DNA of 10,152 nucleotides from assembly GCA_030646565.1 (NCBI GenBank), contig JAUSLA010000002.1:1-10152 (forward strand). The letters are read 5' to 3'. Each line of letters starts with the position of its first letter. Within the stretch, counting starts at the first letter, position 1. The DNA comes from a bacterium. Its GTDB lineage: Bacteria > Patescibacteriota > Minisyncoccia > Minisyncoccales > RBG-13-42-11. This document shows, in pieces, positions 1 to 5,824 of this stretch. Both the position numbers and the translations under genes were made by a program. The notes under the pieces were generated by a model. The model was not told the DNA's origin. It did not search any database and saw nothing but the letters and a program-made list of their open reading frames with translations.

Positions 1-44
1 ATCGCCATTATTTTTATTTCTTCCGGAGATTTGATCGGAATCAT
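1..44 (-). CDS. map: Methionine aminopeptidase, N-terminal fragment (gene runs off the window)
   Basis: Fourteen codons and two bases are visible, reading MIPIKSPEEIKIMA on the minus strand. This matches the N-terminus of type I methionine aminopeptidases (M-I-x-I-K-S-P-E-E-I-x-x-M), the metal-dependent enzyme that removes initiator Met from nascent proteins. Position supports the call, since map follows adk in the classic spc operon. The ATG at 44-42 is chosen. A TTG lies one codon upstream, and an in-frame TAG at 56-54 rules out a longer start. No Shine-Dalgarno sequence is visible. The gene is separated from adk by 116 bp containing a perfect palindrome. The catalytic domain lies outside the window, so activity cannot be judged. 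Confidence 0.85.
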   Translation of the reverse strand, partial: MIPIKSPEEIKIMA

Positions 45-99
45 CAAATCAGACTAATTATCTCAAACGAATTATCGAAAAGTGTTCTCACTAAATTCT

Positions 100-145
100 C
101 CCCAATTCACAGGAATGCTCGATCGAGCATTCCTGTGAATTGGGG
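100..145. repeat. 46-bp perfect palindrome between adk and map
   Basis: Both halves are exact reverse complements around a central GATC: the left arm runs C100 to C120 and the right arm G125 to G145. As RNA it would form a 21-bp stem with a 4-nt loop. It begins 15 nt after the adk stop and ends 55 nt before the map start. It could act as a terminator or processing hairpin for the adk side, but no T-rich tract follows on the minus strand, so an intrinsic terminator is not well supported. It could equally be a mobile palindromic repeat. The symmetry is certain and the function is not. Confidence 0.9.
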
Positions 146-160
146 GTATTGGGATGGGTG

Positions 161-865
161 TTAGAATTTGAAAACTCTTAGAATGTCTTTAAAAACATCA
201 ACTACTAATTGCTCTCCGTTTATTTTTTTAATTTTTAACCCTTGTTTTCTAAACAATCCGATAAGCGGATAAGTCCTTTCTTTGTATTCCTTAAGCCGTA
301 TTTTGATAGTTTCCGGATCATCTAAGCCCTTTCTCTTTAAAAGCTTTGAGCCGTCTAATGGACAATTTTTAAGTTTACTTGTTTCTTTTGTCCAAAGCAT
401 AGGATGGCGCATAAGCTCGCATATTTTCCGATGAGCGTTTCGGAAAATTGACGCCTCGGCGCTTTGCTCGATTAAAATGATATTTATATTTTCTTTTCCG
501 TATAGTTTGATTAAAAGAGGGGCTATCCTTTCTCCTTCATAGAGGGTTCTTGGAGAACCTGAAAGAATAATACTATTTCCTGCTTCTGCCAATTCTTCTA
601 TTTTTTTCTTCACTAAAGCAGTTATGAACGGCGGAGACCATAATTTTCCGGTTTGCCATAATTTTTTTTCTTTTTCAAAATAATATTTTTTCCCGTCAGC
701 TATAACATACTCGCCTTTCTTCGCTTTATTTATTTTTTCTTCTCCCACTTTAGCTGCTTCGAAATAATATAAATTCAATTTTTCAGATAAAAGCTCTCCC
801 TGTGTTCCCTTGCCCGATCCCGGAGGCCCTATGAGAATTATCACTTTTTTATTTTGGGCTTTCAT
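161..865 (-). CDS. adk: Adenylate kinase-type nucleoside monophosphate kinase, divergent
   Basis: Cytosolic enzyme of the adenylate kinase family (ATP + AMP = 2 ADP), 234 aa against the usual 214-217. The Walker A P-loop is G13-PPGSGKG-T21. The NMP-binding Pro-Arg motif is GSPRT at 103-107, where most family members have GFPR. The canonical STGDxLR region is replaced by FEAAKVGEE near 35-43, and E110 stands where AMP-binding Gln is usual. The LID keeps the R142-x3-R146 pair, and R178 and R190 are candidates for the remaining catalytic arginines. Zinc-LID positions read C149, M152, C168, D171, so the second Cys appears lost. The ATG at 865 lies 18 bp after the secY stop, consistent with cotranscription. 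Location in secY-adk-map order supports adk, but substrate specificity could differ. No Shine-Dalgarno is seen. Confidence 0.9.
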   Translation of the reverse strand: MKAQNKKVIILIGPPGSGKGTQGELLSEKLNLYYFEAAKVGEEKINKAKKGEYVIADGKKYYFEKEKKLWQTGKLWSPPFITALVKKKIEELAEAGNSIILSGSPRTLYEGERIAPLLIKLYGKENINIILIEQSAEASIFRNAHRKICELMRHPMLWTKETSKLKNCPLDGSKLLKRKGLDDPETIKIRLKEYKERTYPLIGLFRKQGLKIKKINGEQLVVDVFKDILRVFKF

Positions 866-883
866 TATGTTTAAAATTATTAA

Positions 884-2164
884 TTAAAACGTTTCATATT
901 CTCTCATTTCTAATTGGGCTTTAACTTGGCGCATTGTTTCCAGCACTACCGAGACAACGATTAACAAAGAGGTTCCTCCGATCAGAAAGCTAAAGACCTG
1001 CACTCCGGTTATTCCGCCGATAACAGAAGGCAAAACAGCAATTGCGCCCAAAAACAAAGCTCCGATCAATAAAACTCTATTCAAAATATAATAAAGAAAA
1101 TTGGCAGTGGAGCTGCCCGGCCTGATTCCCGGAACAAATCCCCCCATTTTCTGCAAATTGGAAGAAATAGTTTTAGGGTCAAAAGTGACCGCCGTATAAA
1201 AGAAAGTAAAAATAACAACTAAAATAAAATAGAGGATGCCATAGACCCACGGGTCTTGGAAAAATACACCGACTCTTTGGGCAACTGCCCCTACGGATCC
1301 CCCGGTTCCGCTTAAAAAACTGGCAATCATTCCCGGGAAAAGTAAAATAGACAAAGCAAAGATTATGGGAATAACACCGGCCGGATTAATATTTAAAGGC
1401 AAATAAGTGGAAACGCCGCCATACATCTTTGTCCCCCTCACTCTTTTGGCATAAGAAACAGGGATATTCCTCCTGGCTTCGTTTATTAAAACAACTCCAG
1501 AAATAACAATCAATGCCATTCCAAAAAAAAGCAGATAAGAAGGAATCTGGCTAGGATCCCAAGTAGCCAACATCTGCTTGATACTTCTGGGAAAATCAGC
1601 AACAATGCCAGCGAAAATTAAAAGAGAGACGCCATTGCCAATTCCTTTTTCAGAAATCAATTCTCCCAGCCACATTAAAAACATTGTCCCGGCAGCTATG
1701 GTCACAAGCGAGTTCAAAATTAAAGCGGGGGAAAGCTGGTCAATAAGCTGCTGACGCTGAAAAAGACCGAGCATAGCATAGCCCTGAAGCACAGCTAAAG
1801 GGACAGTTAATATTCTGCCATATTGATTAAATTTCTTTTTTCCCTGTTCGCCCTCTTCCTTGTAAAGCTGTTCCAGTTTAGGGAATATCATAGTTAAGAG
1901 CTGCAGAATGATGGTGGCCGTAATATAAGGACCAAGCCCCAACATTATAATAGAAAGGTTATCCAGAGCGCCGCCGGTAAATAAATTTAAAAGGCCAAAA
2001 AGCTGGTTTGATTCAAAAAAGCCGCGCATTTTTTCGGCATTGATGCCGGGCATTGGGATGTTAGCCATCAATCTAAAAACGCCAAAAACAGCCAGAACAA
2101 ACAGGATTTTATTGCGAAGATCTCTAATTTTAAATATCTGAATTATTTTTTGAAACCAAGTCAT
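884..2164 (-). CDS. secY: Preprotein translocase subunit SecY
   Basis: Channel-forming inner-membrane subunit of the SecYEG translocon, which exports and inserts unfolded proteins with SecA or the ribosome. It has 426 aa, a full-length SecY. About ten hydrophobic segments are visible, roughly at 19-37, 70-92, 117-137, 147-168, 178-192, 209-228, 262-283, 305-327, 361-381 and 389-409. The plug region follows NLFTGGALDNL at 60-70. The cytosolic loop RRNIPVSYAKRVRGTKMYGG at 231-250 and the NPAGVIPIIFA stretch at 260-270 are family hallmarks. The C5 loop GGFVPGIRPG (341-350) keeps the conserved Arg at 348, needed for SecA function in E. coli. It follows rplO by 50 bp containing a hairpin repeat, and the start ATG at 2164 lacks a Shine-Dalgarno. 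Position at the end of the spc operon is canonical. Confidence 0.98.
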   Translation of the reverse strand: MTWFQKIIQIFKIRDLRNKILFVLAVFGVFRLMANIPMPGINAEKMRGFFESNQLFGLLNLFTGGALDNLSIIMLGLGPYITATIILQLLTMIFPKLEQLYKEEGEQGKKKFNQYGRILTVPLAVLQGYAMLGLFQRQQLIDQLSPALILNSLVTIAAGTMFLMWLGELISEKGIGNGVSLLIFAGIVADFPRSIKQMLATWDPSQIPSYLLFFGMALIVISGVVLINEARRNIPVSYAKRVRGTKMYGGVSTYLPLNINPAGVIPIIFALSILLFPGMIASFLSGTGGSVGAVAQRVGVFFQDPWVYGILYFILVVIFTFFYTAVTFDPKTISSNLQKMGGFVPGIRPGSSTANFLYYILNRVLLIGALFLGAIAVLPSVIGGITGVQVFSFLIGGTSLLIVVSVVLETMRQVKAQLEMREYETF

Positions 2165-2192
2165 ATACCAAGTTTTTTATCTCATAAAAAAC

Positions 2193-2223
2193 GCAGGTGG
2201 AGATGAAATTTATTTCATCGACT
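2193..2223. repeat. Hairpin module R1 (partial: linker plus stem B), rplO-secY junction
   Basis: Shows the 9-nt linker GCAGGTGGA (2193-2201), then stem B GATGAAAT (2202-2209) and ATTTCATC (2212-2219) with a 2-nt loop, then the GACT edge (2220-2223). Hairpin A is missing. It overlaps the 3' end of rplO: on the coding strand AGTCGATGA gives the last two residues (Ser, Arg) and the TGA stop at 2217-2215. It matches modules at 4211, 6835, 7341, 8316 and 8991. Confidence 0.8.
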
Positions 2224-2661
2224 TATTGTGCCGCCTGCTTTTTCAATCAGTTCTTTTGCTTTTTTTGAAAAGAAGCATCCTTCTATGTTTAGAGCTTTGG
2301 TTAATTTTCCATTTCCCAGAATTTTAACTACGGGCATTCTTCCTTTTATTCTACTTATTAATCTTTTTTCAAGCAATGTTTCAGCGCTTACCTTATCTCC
2401 CGAATTAAATTTCTTTTCTAAAATCTCCACATTCAAAATAGACGTTCTGGATGTTTGGCTTTGGGTTTGAGATTTAAATTTATAGCCCCTCAATTTTGGG
2501 TATCTCTTAATCACCTCTCTAATTGCCGGCGGCAAACGCCGACCAGCTCTTGATTTCTGCCCTTTTAATCCCCGCCCGGAATAAGTGCCCCGCTTACCGC
2601 CGCGGCCGATGCGTTTTTTCTTCTTTTGTTTATGACTTGGTTTTAATTCATGTAACTGCAT
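2215..2661 (-). CDS. rplO: 50S ribosomal protein L15
   Basis: Late-assembly protein of the large subunit, 148 aa, normal for the family. The basic N-terminal region shows the L15 signature: MQLHELKPSH followed by KRIGRGGKRGTYSGRGLKGQKSR at about residues 16-38. The C-terminal domain ends in ELIEKAGGTISR. The final Ser-Arg and the TGA stop come from hairpin module R1. The stretch SQTQSQTSR (64-72; DNA 2446-2472) is a low-complexity run where orthologues have short variable sequence, and may itself be repeat-derived. The ATG at 2661 is preceded only by AT-rich DNA with no Shine-Dalgarno. In most bacteria rpmD sits directly upstream. Here the upstream neighbour is rpsE, 78 bp away. Confidence 0.97.
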   Translation of the reverse strand: MQLHELKPSHKQKKKKRIGRGGKRGTYSGRGLKGQKSRAGRRLPPAIREVIKRYPKLRGYKFKSQTQSQTSRTSILNVEILEKKFNSGDKVSAETLLEKRLISRIKGRMPVVKILGNGKLTKALNIEGCFFSKKAKELIEKAGGTISR

Positions 2662-2739
2662 AATATTAAAAATTCGAAATTAGAAACAAATTCTAAATTT
2701 AAAATTAAAATATTTTAAACGTGTTTGGAATTTTTGTTA
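2662..2739. other. rpsE-rplO spacer lacking rpmD (L30), with AT-rich inverted repeat
   Basis: This 78-bp spacer is where rpmD normally lies. L30 needs about 180 bp, and no start-to-stop frame here encodes it. The DNA is over 80% A+T and has an imperfect inverted repeat, AAATTAGAA (2677-2685) with TTCTAAATTT (2691-2700). No promoter or terminator is evident. Absence of L30 is a reported trait of Candidate Phyla Radiation genomes. Confidence 0.8.
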
Positions 2740-3246
2740 TTAGGATTTTGATATTGTTTCTGGTTTCTGATTTCGTGCTTCGGAATTTCGCAGCTTCTGC
2801 AAGGCTGCGATAGTTGCTTGCGCGTTGTTCAATTTATTCCCTGTTCTTCCTAAAATCTTTGAAGAAATGTTCTTTATCCCGGCTAACGTGCAGATTACCC
2901 GTACCACGCCGCCCGCCACCAATCCTCTTCCTTTTCTCTGAGGTCTTAAAAGAACTTTTGCCGCCCCGAATTTAGCGTTTACTTCGTGAACAATCGTATC
3001 TTCGTAAATGGAAACATTAATCATGTTTTTCTTTGCGTCTCTTGTCGCTTTTTCAACCGCTTGGGCAACATCAATCCCCTTGGCAACTCCTACGCCTATT
3101 TTTCCATTCTTGTTTCCAGCAACTACAACCGCGCGAAAACGAAAACGCCTGCCTCCGGCTGCAACCCTAACTACTCTTGCCAAATCTAAAAGCTTGGATT
3201 CAAACTCATCTCTTGGCGCTTCTTTTCGAAATCTTTCTTTAAACAT
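2740..3246 (-). CDS. rpsE: 30S ribosomal protein S5
   Basis: Small-subunit protein of the 30S body and mRNA entry site, important for decoding fidelity. It has 168 aa. The N-terminal dsRNA-binding-like domain spans about 16-80, with the conserved VVRVAAGGRRFRFRAVVVAG at 25-44 and GKIGVGVAKG at 48-57. The C-terminal domain follows from about 85, including KGRGLVAGGVVRVICTLAGI at 105-124. The family normally ends near residue 152. The last 16 residues (RNSEARNQKPETISKS) form a low-complexity tail encoded partly by a tandem CAGAAAC repeat. Start ATG at 3246 is 14 bp after the rplR stop, without a Shine-Dalgarno. Confidence 0.97.
   Translation of the reverse strand: MFKERFRKEAPRDEFESKLLDLARVVRVAAGGRRFRFRAVVVAGNKNGKIGVGVAKGIDVAQAVEKATRDAKKNMINVSIYEDTIVHEVNAKFGAAKVLLRPQRKGRGLVAGGVVRVICTLAGIKNISSKILGRTGNKLNNAQATIAALQKLRNSEARNQKPETISKS
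2756..2769 (-). repeat. Tandem CAGAAAC pair within the 3' end of rpsE
   Basis: On the coding strand CAGAAAC occurs twice in direct succession (plus strand GTTTCTG at 2756-2762 and 2763-2769). It encodes the Gln-Lys-Pro-Glu-Thr part of the S5 tail. The surrounding CGAAGCACGAAATC has the look of non-coding spacer DNA that was captured into the frame. Confidence 0.7.
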
Positions 3247-3260
3247 ATCGTACTTAGGGT

Positions 3261-3638
3261 TTAGAACTTAAGCCCTCCTTCTCTAGCTCCCTCTGCCAAA
3301 GCTTTAATTCTGCCGTGATATTTATAACCCCTTCTATCAAAAACAACTTTCTCAACCTGCCTGCCGGCAGGCAGGTTTTTTGCTTTTTCTGCGATTAACT
3401 TTCCCAACTCATAAGCTATGGCTTTCTTTCCTGTAAGTTTTGGGTCCTTGCTTTTGGTTTTTTTTATCTCTCTGTCGCTTGCCGATATAATCGTTTTTCC
3501 TTTATCGTCGTCAACCAACTGAGCGTAAACGTGTTTTGCAGAACGAAAAACAGAAAACCGCGGCTTATCTTTAGTGCCGAATATCTTAGCCCTAACTCTT
3601 TTCTGTCTTTTTAATTTTTTTTCCTGTTTTGCTAACAT
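3261..3638 (-). CDS. rplR: 50S ribosomal protein L18, with palindrome-encoded insertion
   Basis: 5S rRNA-binding protein of the large-subunit central protuberance, working with L5. It has 125 aa. Family hallmarks are RVRAKIFGTKDKPRFSVFRSAKHVYAQLVDD (14-44) and the C-terminal VVFDRRGYKYHGRIKALAEGAREGGLKF (98-125). Residues 88-95, NLPAGRQV, sit between the helix ending in EKAK and the conserved strand beginning EKVVFDR. They are encoded exactly by a 24-bp perfect palindrome, 8 codons in frame, and are not part of the usual L18 sequence. The insertion is at a loop, so the fold should be tolerated. ATG at 3638 is 26 bp after rplF. AGAGA four nt upstream is the closest thing to a ribosome-binding site. 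Confidence 0.97.
   Translation of the reverse strand: MLAKQEKKLKRQKRVRAKIFGTKDKPRFSVFRSAKHVYAQLVDDDKGKTIISASDREIKKTKSKDPKLTGKKAIAYELGKLIAEKAKNLPAGRQVEKVVFDRRGYKYHGRIKALAEGAREGGLKF
3354..3377. repeat. 24-bp perfect palindrome inside rplR (LPAGRQ insert)
   Basis: The sequence from AACCTGCC to GGCAGGTT is a perfect inverted repeat centred on CCGG (between 3365 and 3366). It is GC-rich in an AT-rich gene and occupies exactly eight L18 codons (N88 to V95). I recall the peptide LPAGRQ as recurrent in Parcubacteria proteins, where the same palindrome is scattered through coding regions. Here only one copy is present in the window. Confidence 0.9.
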
Positions 3639-3654
3639 TCTATCTCTATGAATT
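3639..3654 (-). promoter_or_regulatory. Candidate ribosome-binding region of rplR (AATTCATAGAGA + 4 nt)
   Basis: On the coding strand AATTCATAGAGA (3654-3643) ends 4 nt before the rplR ATG. The identical 12-mer with identical 4-nt spacing precedes rplX. AGAGA is a weak purine-rich Shine-Dalgarno variant at acceptable spacing. It may instead be shared because both sit in a repeat edge. Confidence 0.4.
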
Positions 3655-3664
3655 AAAACTTTAC

Positions 3665-4201
3665 TTATCCTGAAGTCGTTGCCGCTTTTTTACCTTCTTT
3701 CTTTGGCACATACTCTCCCAAATATCTTATTCCTTTCCCTTTATAGGGCTCCGGTTCTTTTTTACCTCTGATGTTAGCTGCGAACTGCCCGACTAATCCT
3801 TTATTGGCTCCGGAAATGTTAATAATATTTTTTTCTATCGTTACTTTTATATCTTTCGGGACTCTCAACTTTATCGAATGAGAGAATCCGACATGCAGCA
3901 CAAGTTCTTCTCCCGAAAGTTCTGCTTTCAATCCTATGCCTCGGAGTTCTAATTTTTTTTCAAATCCTTCGGTTACCCCTTTTACCATATTAAAAATCAA
4001 AGCGCGAGTTAACCCCCAAAGATTTTTCTGTTCTTTGCCCGTGGAAACGAATATTTTATCTTCTTTTAATTCAACTTTAACCTCAGGCCGAACATCTACC
4101 GATAGTTCGCCCTTGGGACCATTAACAACCACTTTGCCGTCCTCGATTTTGACATCCACGCTTTCCGGTATTAAAATTGGTTTTTTACCTATTCGTGACA
4201 T
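3665..4201 (-). CDS. rplF: 50S ribosomal protein L6
   Basis: Large-subunit protein near the factor-binding site at the base of the L7/L12 stalk, contacting the sarcin-ricin region of 23S rRNA. It has 178 aa, typical for the family, made of two similar alpha/beta domains. The N-terminus MSRIGKKPILIP and following VVVNGPKGELS (28-38) are characteristic. The C-terminal signature EPYKGKGIRYLGEYVPKKEGKK is at about 151-172. A short tail AATTSG follows. ATG at 4201 lies 69 bp after rpsH, and most of that spacer is hairpin module R2, whose outer edge begins 10 nt upstream of the start. No Shine-Dalgarno is present. Confidence 0.98.
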   Translation of the reverse strand: MSRIGKKPILIPESVDVKIEDGKVVVNGPKGELSVDVRPEVKVELKEDKIFVSTGKEQKNLWGLTRALIFNMVKGVTEGFEKKLELRGIGLKAELSGEELVLHVGFSHSIKLRVPKDIKVTIEKNIINISGANKGLVGQFAANIRGKKEPEPYKGKGIRYLGEYVPKKEGKKAATTSG

Positions 4202-4210
4202 AAATCATTT

Positions 4211-4270
4211 ACCGAGCTTTCGCGCAACGAAAGCGAAGGTTAAGAAGAGAACGCAGTTCTCTTCGCCCAC
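4211..4270. repeat. Hairpin module R2 (complete), rpsH-rplF junction
   Basis: Edge ACCGAG (4211-4216), hairpin A GCTTTCG (4216-4222) with CGAAAGC (4228-4234), linker GAAGGTTAA (4235-4243), hairpin B GAAGAGAAC (4244-4252) with GTTCTCTTC (4256-4264), then GCCCAC. Both stems are perfect. Hairpin A differs fully in sequence from the GTCCCGC version in R3 and R4, yet edge, linker and pairing are kept. The rpsH stop codon (4273-4271) abuts the module. Confidence 0.85.
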
Positions 4271-4657
4271 CTACCATATTTCACACAACACTTCCCCTCC
4301 AATCTTCTGCCCTCTCGCTTCTTTGTCCGTCATCAAGCCTTTTGAGGTAGAAATAATCGCTATCCCGTAGCCGCTTTTAACTTTTTTAATTTTTCTATAA
4401 TCAATATAAATTCTTTGCCCAGGTTTTGAGACTCTCTTCAATCCTGCAATAAAGGGTTTTTTATTTTCATATTTCAAAATAATTTCAAGCGTTTTTTTGA
4501 CGTCCTTTCCTTTTTTTTCAACTTTTTCAACAAAACCCTGCTTTGCTAAAATTTTGGCGATTTCGTGCTTTAAATTAGAAAAAGGTAAATCAACTGTGGT
4601 CTTCCCCACAGCTTGGGCATTGCGTATTTGAGTTAACATATTGGAAACAGAATCCAT
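4271..4657 (-). CDS. rpsH: 30S ribosomal protein S8
   Basis: Binds 16S rRNA helix 21 in the 30S platform and, in E. coli, represses the spc operon by binding its mRNA. It has 128 aa from the ATG at 4657. MDSVSNMLTQIRNAQAVGK aligns with the family start (D-P-I-A-D-M-L-T-R-I-R-N-A). A GTG at 4684 would add nine residues but overlaps rpsN and extends past the usual N-terminus, so it is rejected. The C-terminal signature STSKGLMTDKEARGQKIGGEVL (103-124) is intact and the protein ends in EIW with a TAG adjoining module R2. The gene begins 4 nt after the rpsN stop, which suggests translational coupling. Confidence 0.97.
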   Translation of the reverse strand: MDSVSNMLTQIRNAQAVGKTTVDLPFSNLKHEIAKILAKQGFVEKVEKKGKDVKKTLEIILKYENKKPFIAGLKRVSKPGQRIYIDYRKIKKVKSGYGIAIISTSKGLMTDKEARGQKIGGEVLCEIW

Positions 4658-4661
4658 GTTT

Positions 4662-4847
4662 TTACCAAGACGATTTTTTAACACCGGGTATTAACCCTTG
4701 ATTTGCCATTTCTCGGAAACATATCCTGCACAATTTAAATTTTCTCATATACCCTCTTTTTCTTCCGCACCTAAAGCAACGGCTGGTTATCCGACTTTTA
4801 AACTTTGGCTTTCTTTTAGATTTTGCTATCTGAGCCTTCGTCGCCAT
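4662..4847 (-). CDS. rpsN: 30S ribosomal protein S14, zinc-binding (type Z)
   Basis: Small-subunit head protein, 61 aa, the short zinc-binding form. The four Cys ligands are C24-x2-C27 and C40-x2-C43 within RCFRCGRKRGYMRKFKLCRIC. The ATG at 4847 gives MATKAQIAKSKRKPKF, a normal S14Z start. An upstream in-frame ATG at 4871 would add eight residues (MFKCLNDA) that derive from the AACAT repeat and overlap the end of rplE, so it is rejected. It lies 8 nt after rplE and 4 nt before rpsH. The upstream sequence has no Shine-Dalgarno. Translation probably depends on coupling to rplE. Confidence 0.96.
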   Translation of the reverse strand: MATKAQIAKSKRKPKFKSRITSRCFRCGRKRGYMRKFKLCRICFREMANQGLIPGVKKSSW

Positions 4848-4851
4848 AGCG

Positions 4852-4942
4852 TCATTTAAACATTTAAACATTTTAACATTTTAACAAAATTTGGGTTATC
4901 TAGATGCTTAGATGTTCGGATGTTTATATGTTTAGATGTTTT
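4852..4942. repeat. AACAT/ATGTT repeat element, copy 1 (inside rplE 3' end)
   Basis: The left part repeats AACATTT-like units (TTAAACATT, TTAACATT, TTAACA), and the right part repeats ATGTT units (AGATGTT, GGATGTT, ATATGTTTAGATGTTT), so the whole is an imperfect inverted repeat. A 25-nt stretch (4865-4889) is identical to the reverse complement of 6325-6349, and the right arms of the two copies also correspond. The element supplies rplE codons 184-211 and the stop codon. Confidence 0.8.
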
Positions 4943-5491
4943 TATGGGAAATCCCAATAATTTTAATAATTCCACTCCTTCTTCTCTTGTCTTGGCGGTT
5001 GTCGTTACTGTTATTTCCAATCCAAAAATGTTTTTTGCTTTTTCGGGGAGAATTTCAGGAAAAATAATATGCTCTTTAATGGCGATTGTCAAATTTCCGT
5101 GTTTGTCCGCGGACTCAGCATTTATTCCCCTAAAATCTCTGGCTCTGGGAAGAACGATATGAATCAATCTTTCTAAAAAATCCGTCATTTTTTTTCTTCG
5201 CAAAGTCACTTTTGCTCCAAGGGGCATTCCTTTTCTTGTCTTAAATGTGGCAATGGCTTTTTTCGCCTCGGTTAAAACCGGCTTCTGTCCCGATATAAGA
5301 GCTAATTCTTTCAAAATAAAATCTAAGAATTTTTTCTGATCATCCCCCGTTTTTCCCGCGATTTGCTTGCCAAAACCGGTATTAATTACAACTTTTTCAA
5401 TTTTAGGAACAGCCATCAAACTCTTGTAACCAAACTTCTCTATCATCGCCGGTATTACTTCTTTTTTATATTGGTCTTGTAATTTAAGCAT
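4856..5491 (-). CDS. rplE: 50S ribosomal protein L5, with repeat-encoded C-terminal extension
   Basis: Binds 5S rRNA in the central protuberance and contacts the P-site tRNA. It has 211 aa against about 180 normally. Family motifs are VPKIEKVVINTGFGKQ (28-43), ISGQKPVLTEAKKAIATFKTRKGMPLGAKVTLR (66-98), LPRARDFRGI (114-123), the GN at 132-133 and KEHIIFPEI (139-147). The normal protein ends at LLKLLGFPIK (175-184). Residues 184-211 (KTSKHINIRTSKHLDNPNFVKMLKCLNV) have no L5 counterpart and are encoded by the AACAT/ATGTT element, so the repeat has probably displaced the ancestral stop. ATG at 5491 lacks a Shine-Dalgarno. It is followed 8 nt later by rpsN. Confidence 0.96.
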   Translation of the reverse strand: MLKLQDQYKKEVIPAMIEKFGYKSLMAVPKIEKVVINTGFGKQIAGKTGDDQKKFLDFILKELALISGQKPVLTEAKKAIATFKTRKGMPLGAKVTLRRKKMTDFLERLIHIVLPRARDFRGINAESADKHGNLTIAIKEHIIFPEILPEKAKNIFGLEITVTTTAKTREEGVELLKLLGFPIKTSKHINIRTSKHLDNPNFVKMLKCLNV

Positions 5492-5515
5492 ATTTTTGGG
5501 GTTTTAGCCAACTAT

Positions 5516-5824
5516 TTATGCTATTTCTTGCCCGCATTTCTTACAAATTCTATATTTTTGAGCATTGATAATTTTATAACCCACCCTTGCGGCTTTAGCA
5601 CATTTAGGGCAAATTAATTTTATATTTGAAATAGAAATGCGACCGGGCAATTCAATAATTTGCCCTTTTTCTCCAGATTTCTTGGGCTTTTGATGTTTTT
5701 TCCTTATATTGACGCCTTCAACCAAAACTCGTTTTTCTTCTGGAAAAACCTGTAAAACCTTACTCTTTTTTCCCTTATCTTTTCCCGAAATTATTAAAAC
5801 AGTGTCGCTTTTTTTTATTTTCAT
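5516..5824 (-). CDS. rplX: 50S ribosomal protein L24
   Basis: Early-assembly protein that helps initiate 50S folding and sits near the exit tunnel. It has 102 aa. The KOW motif is near the N-terminus, with KKSDTVLIISGKDKGKKSKVLQVFPEEKRVLVEGVNI (4-40). The C-terminal half carries two Cys pairs, C72-x2-C75 and C94-x2-C97, forming the zinc-ribbon-like end common in bacterial L24. The ATG at 5824 follows AATTCATAGAGA with 4-nt spacing. The upstream 79-bp spacer to rplN contains an ACGAATT repeat. It is 24 bp from rplE. Confidence 0.97.
   Translation of the reverse strand: MKIKKSDTVLIISGKDKGKKSKVLQVFPEEKRVLVEGVNIRKKHQKPKKSGEKGQIIELPGRISISNIKLICPKCAKAARVGYKIINAQKYRICKKCGQEIA

Noticed and set aside
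45..99. Promoter for map (GATAAT-like hexamers upstream of the start)
   Set aside because: No -35 element at proper spacing; in AT-rich DNA such hexamers are expected by chance.
140..160. G-rich plus-strand run (GGGGG, GGG, GGG) as a G-quadruplex
   Set aside because: Only three separate G tracts are present, so an ordinary four-tract quadruplex is not supported.
4658..4684. GTG start for rpsH adding MLKNRLGKN
   Set aside because: It overlaps rpsN by over 20 nt and extends beyond the conserved S8 N-terminus. ATG at 4657 fits the family.
4848..4871. Upstream in-frame ATG for rpsN giving MFKCLNDA
   Set aside because: It overlaps the rplE 3' end and is repeat-derived. MATKAQIAKSKRKPKF at 4847 is the normal S14Z start.
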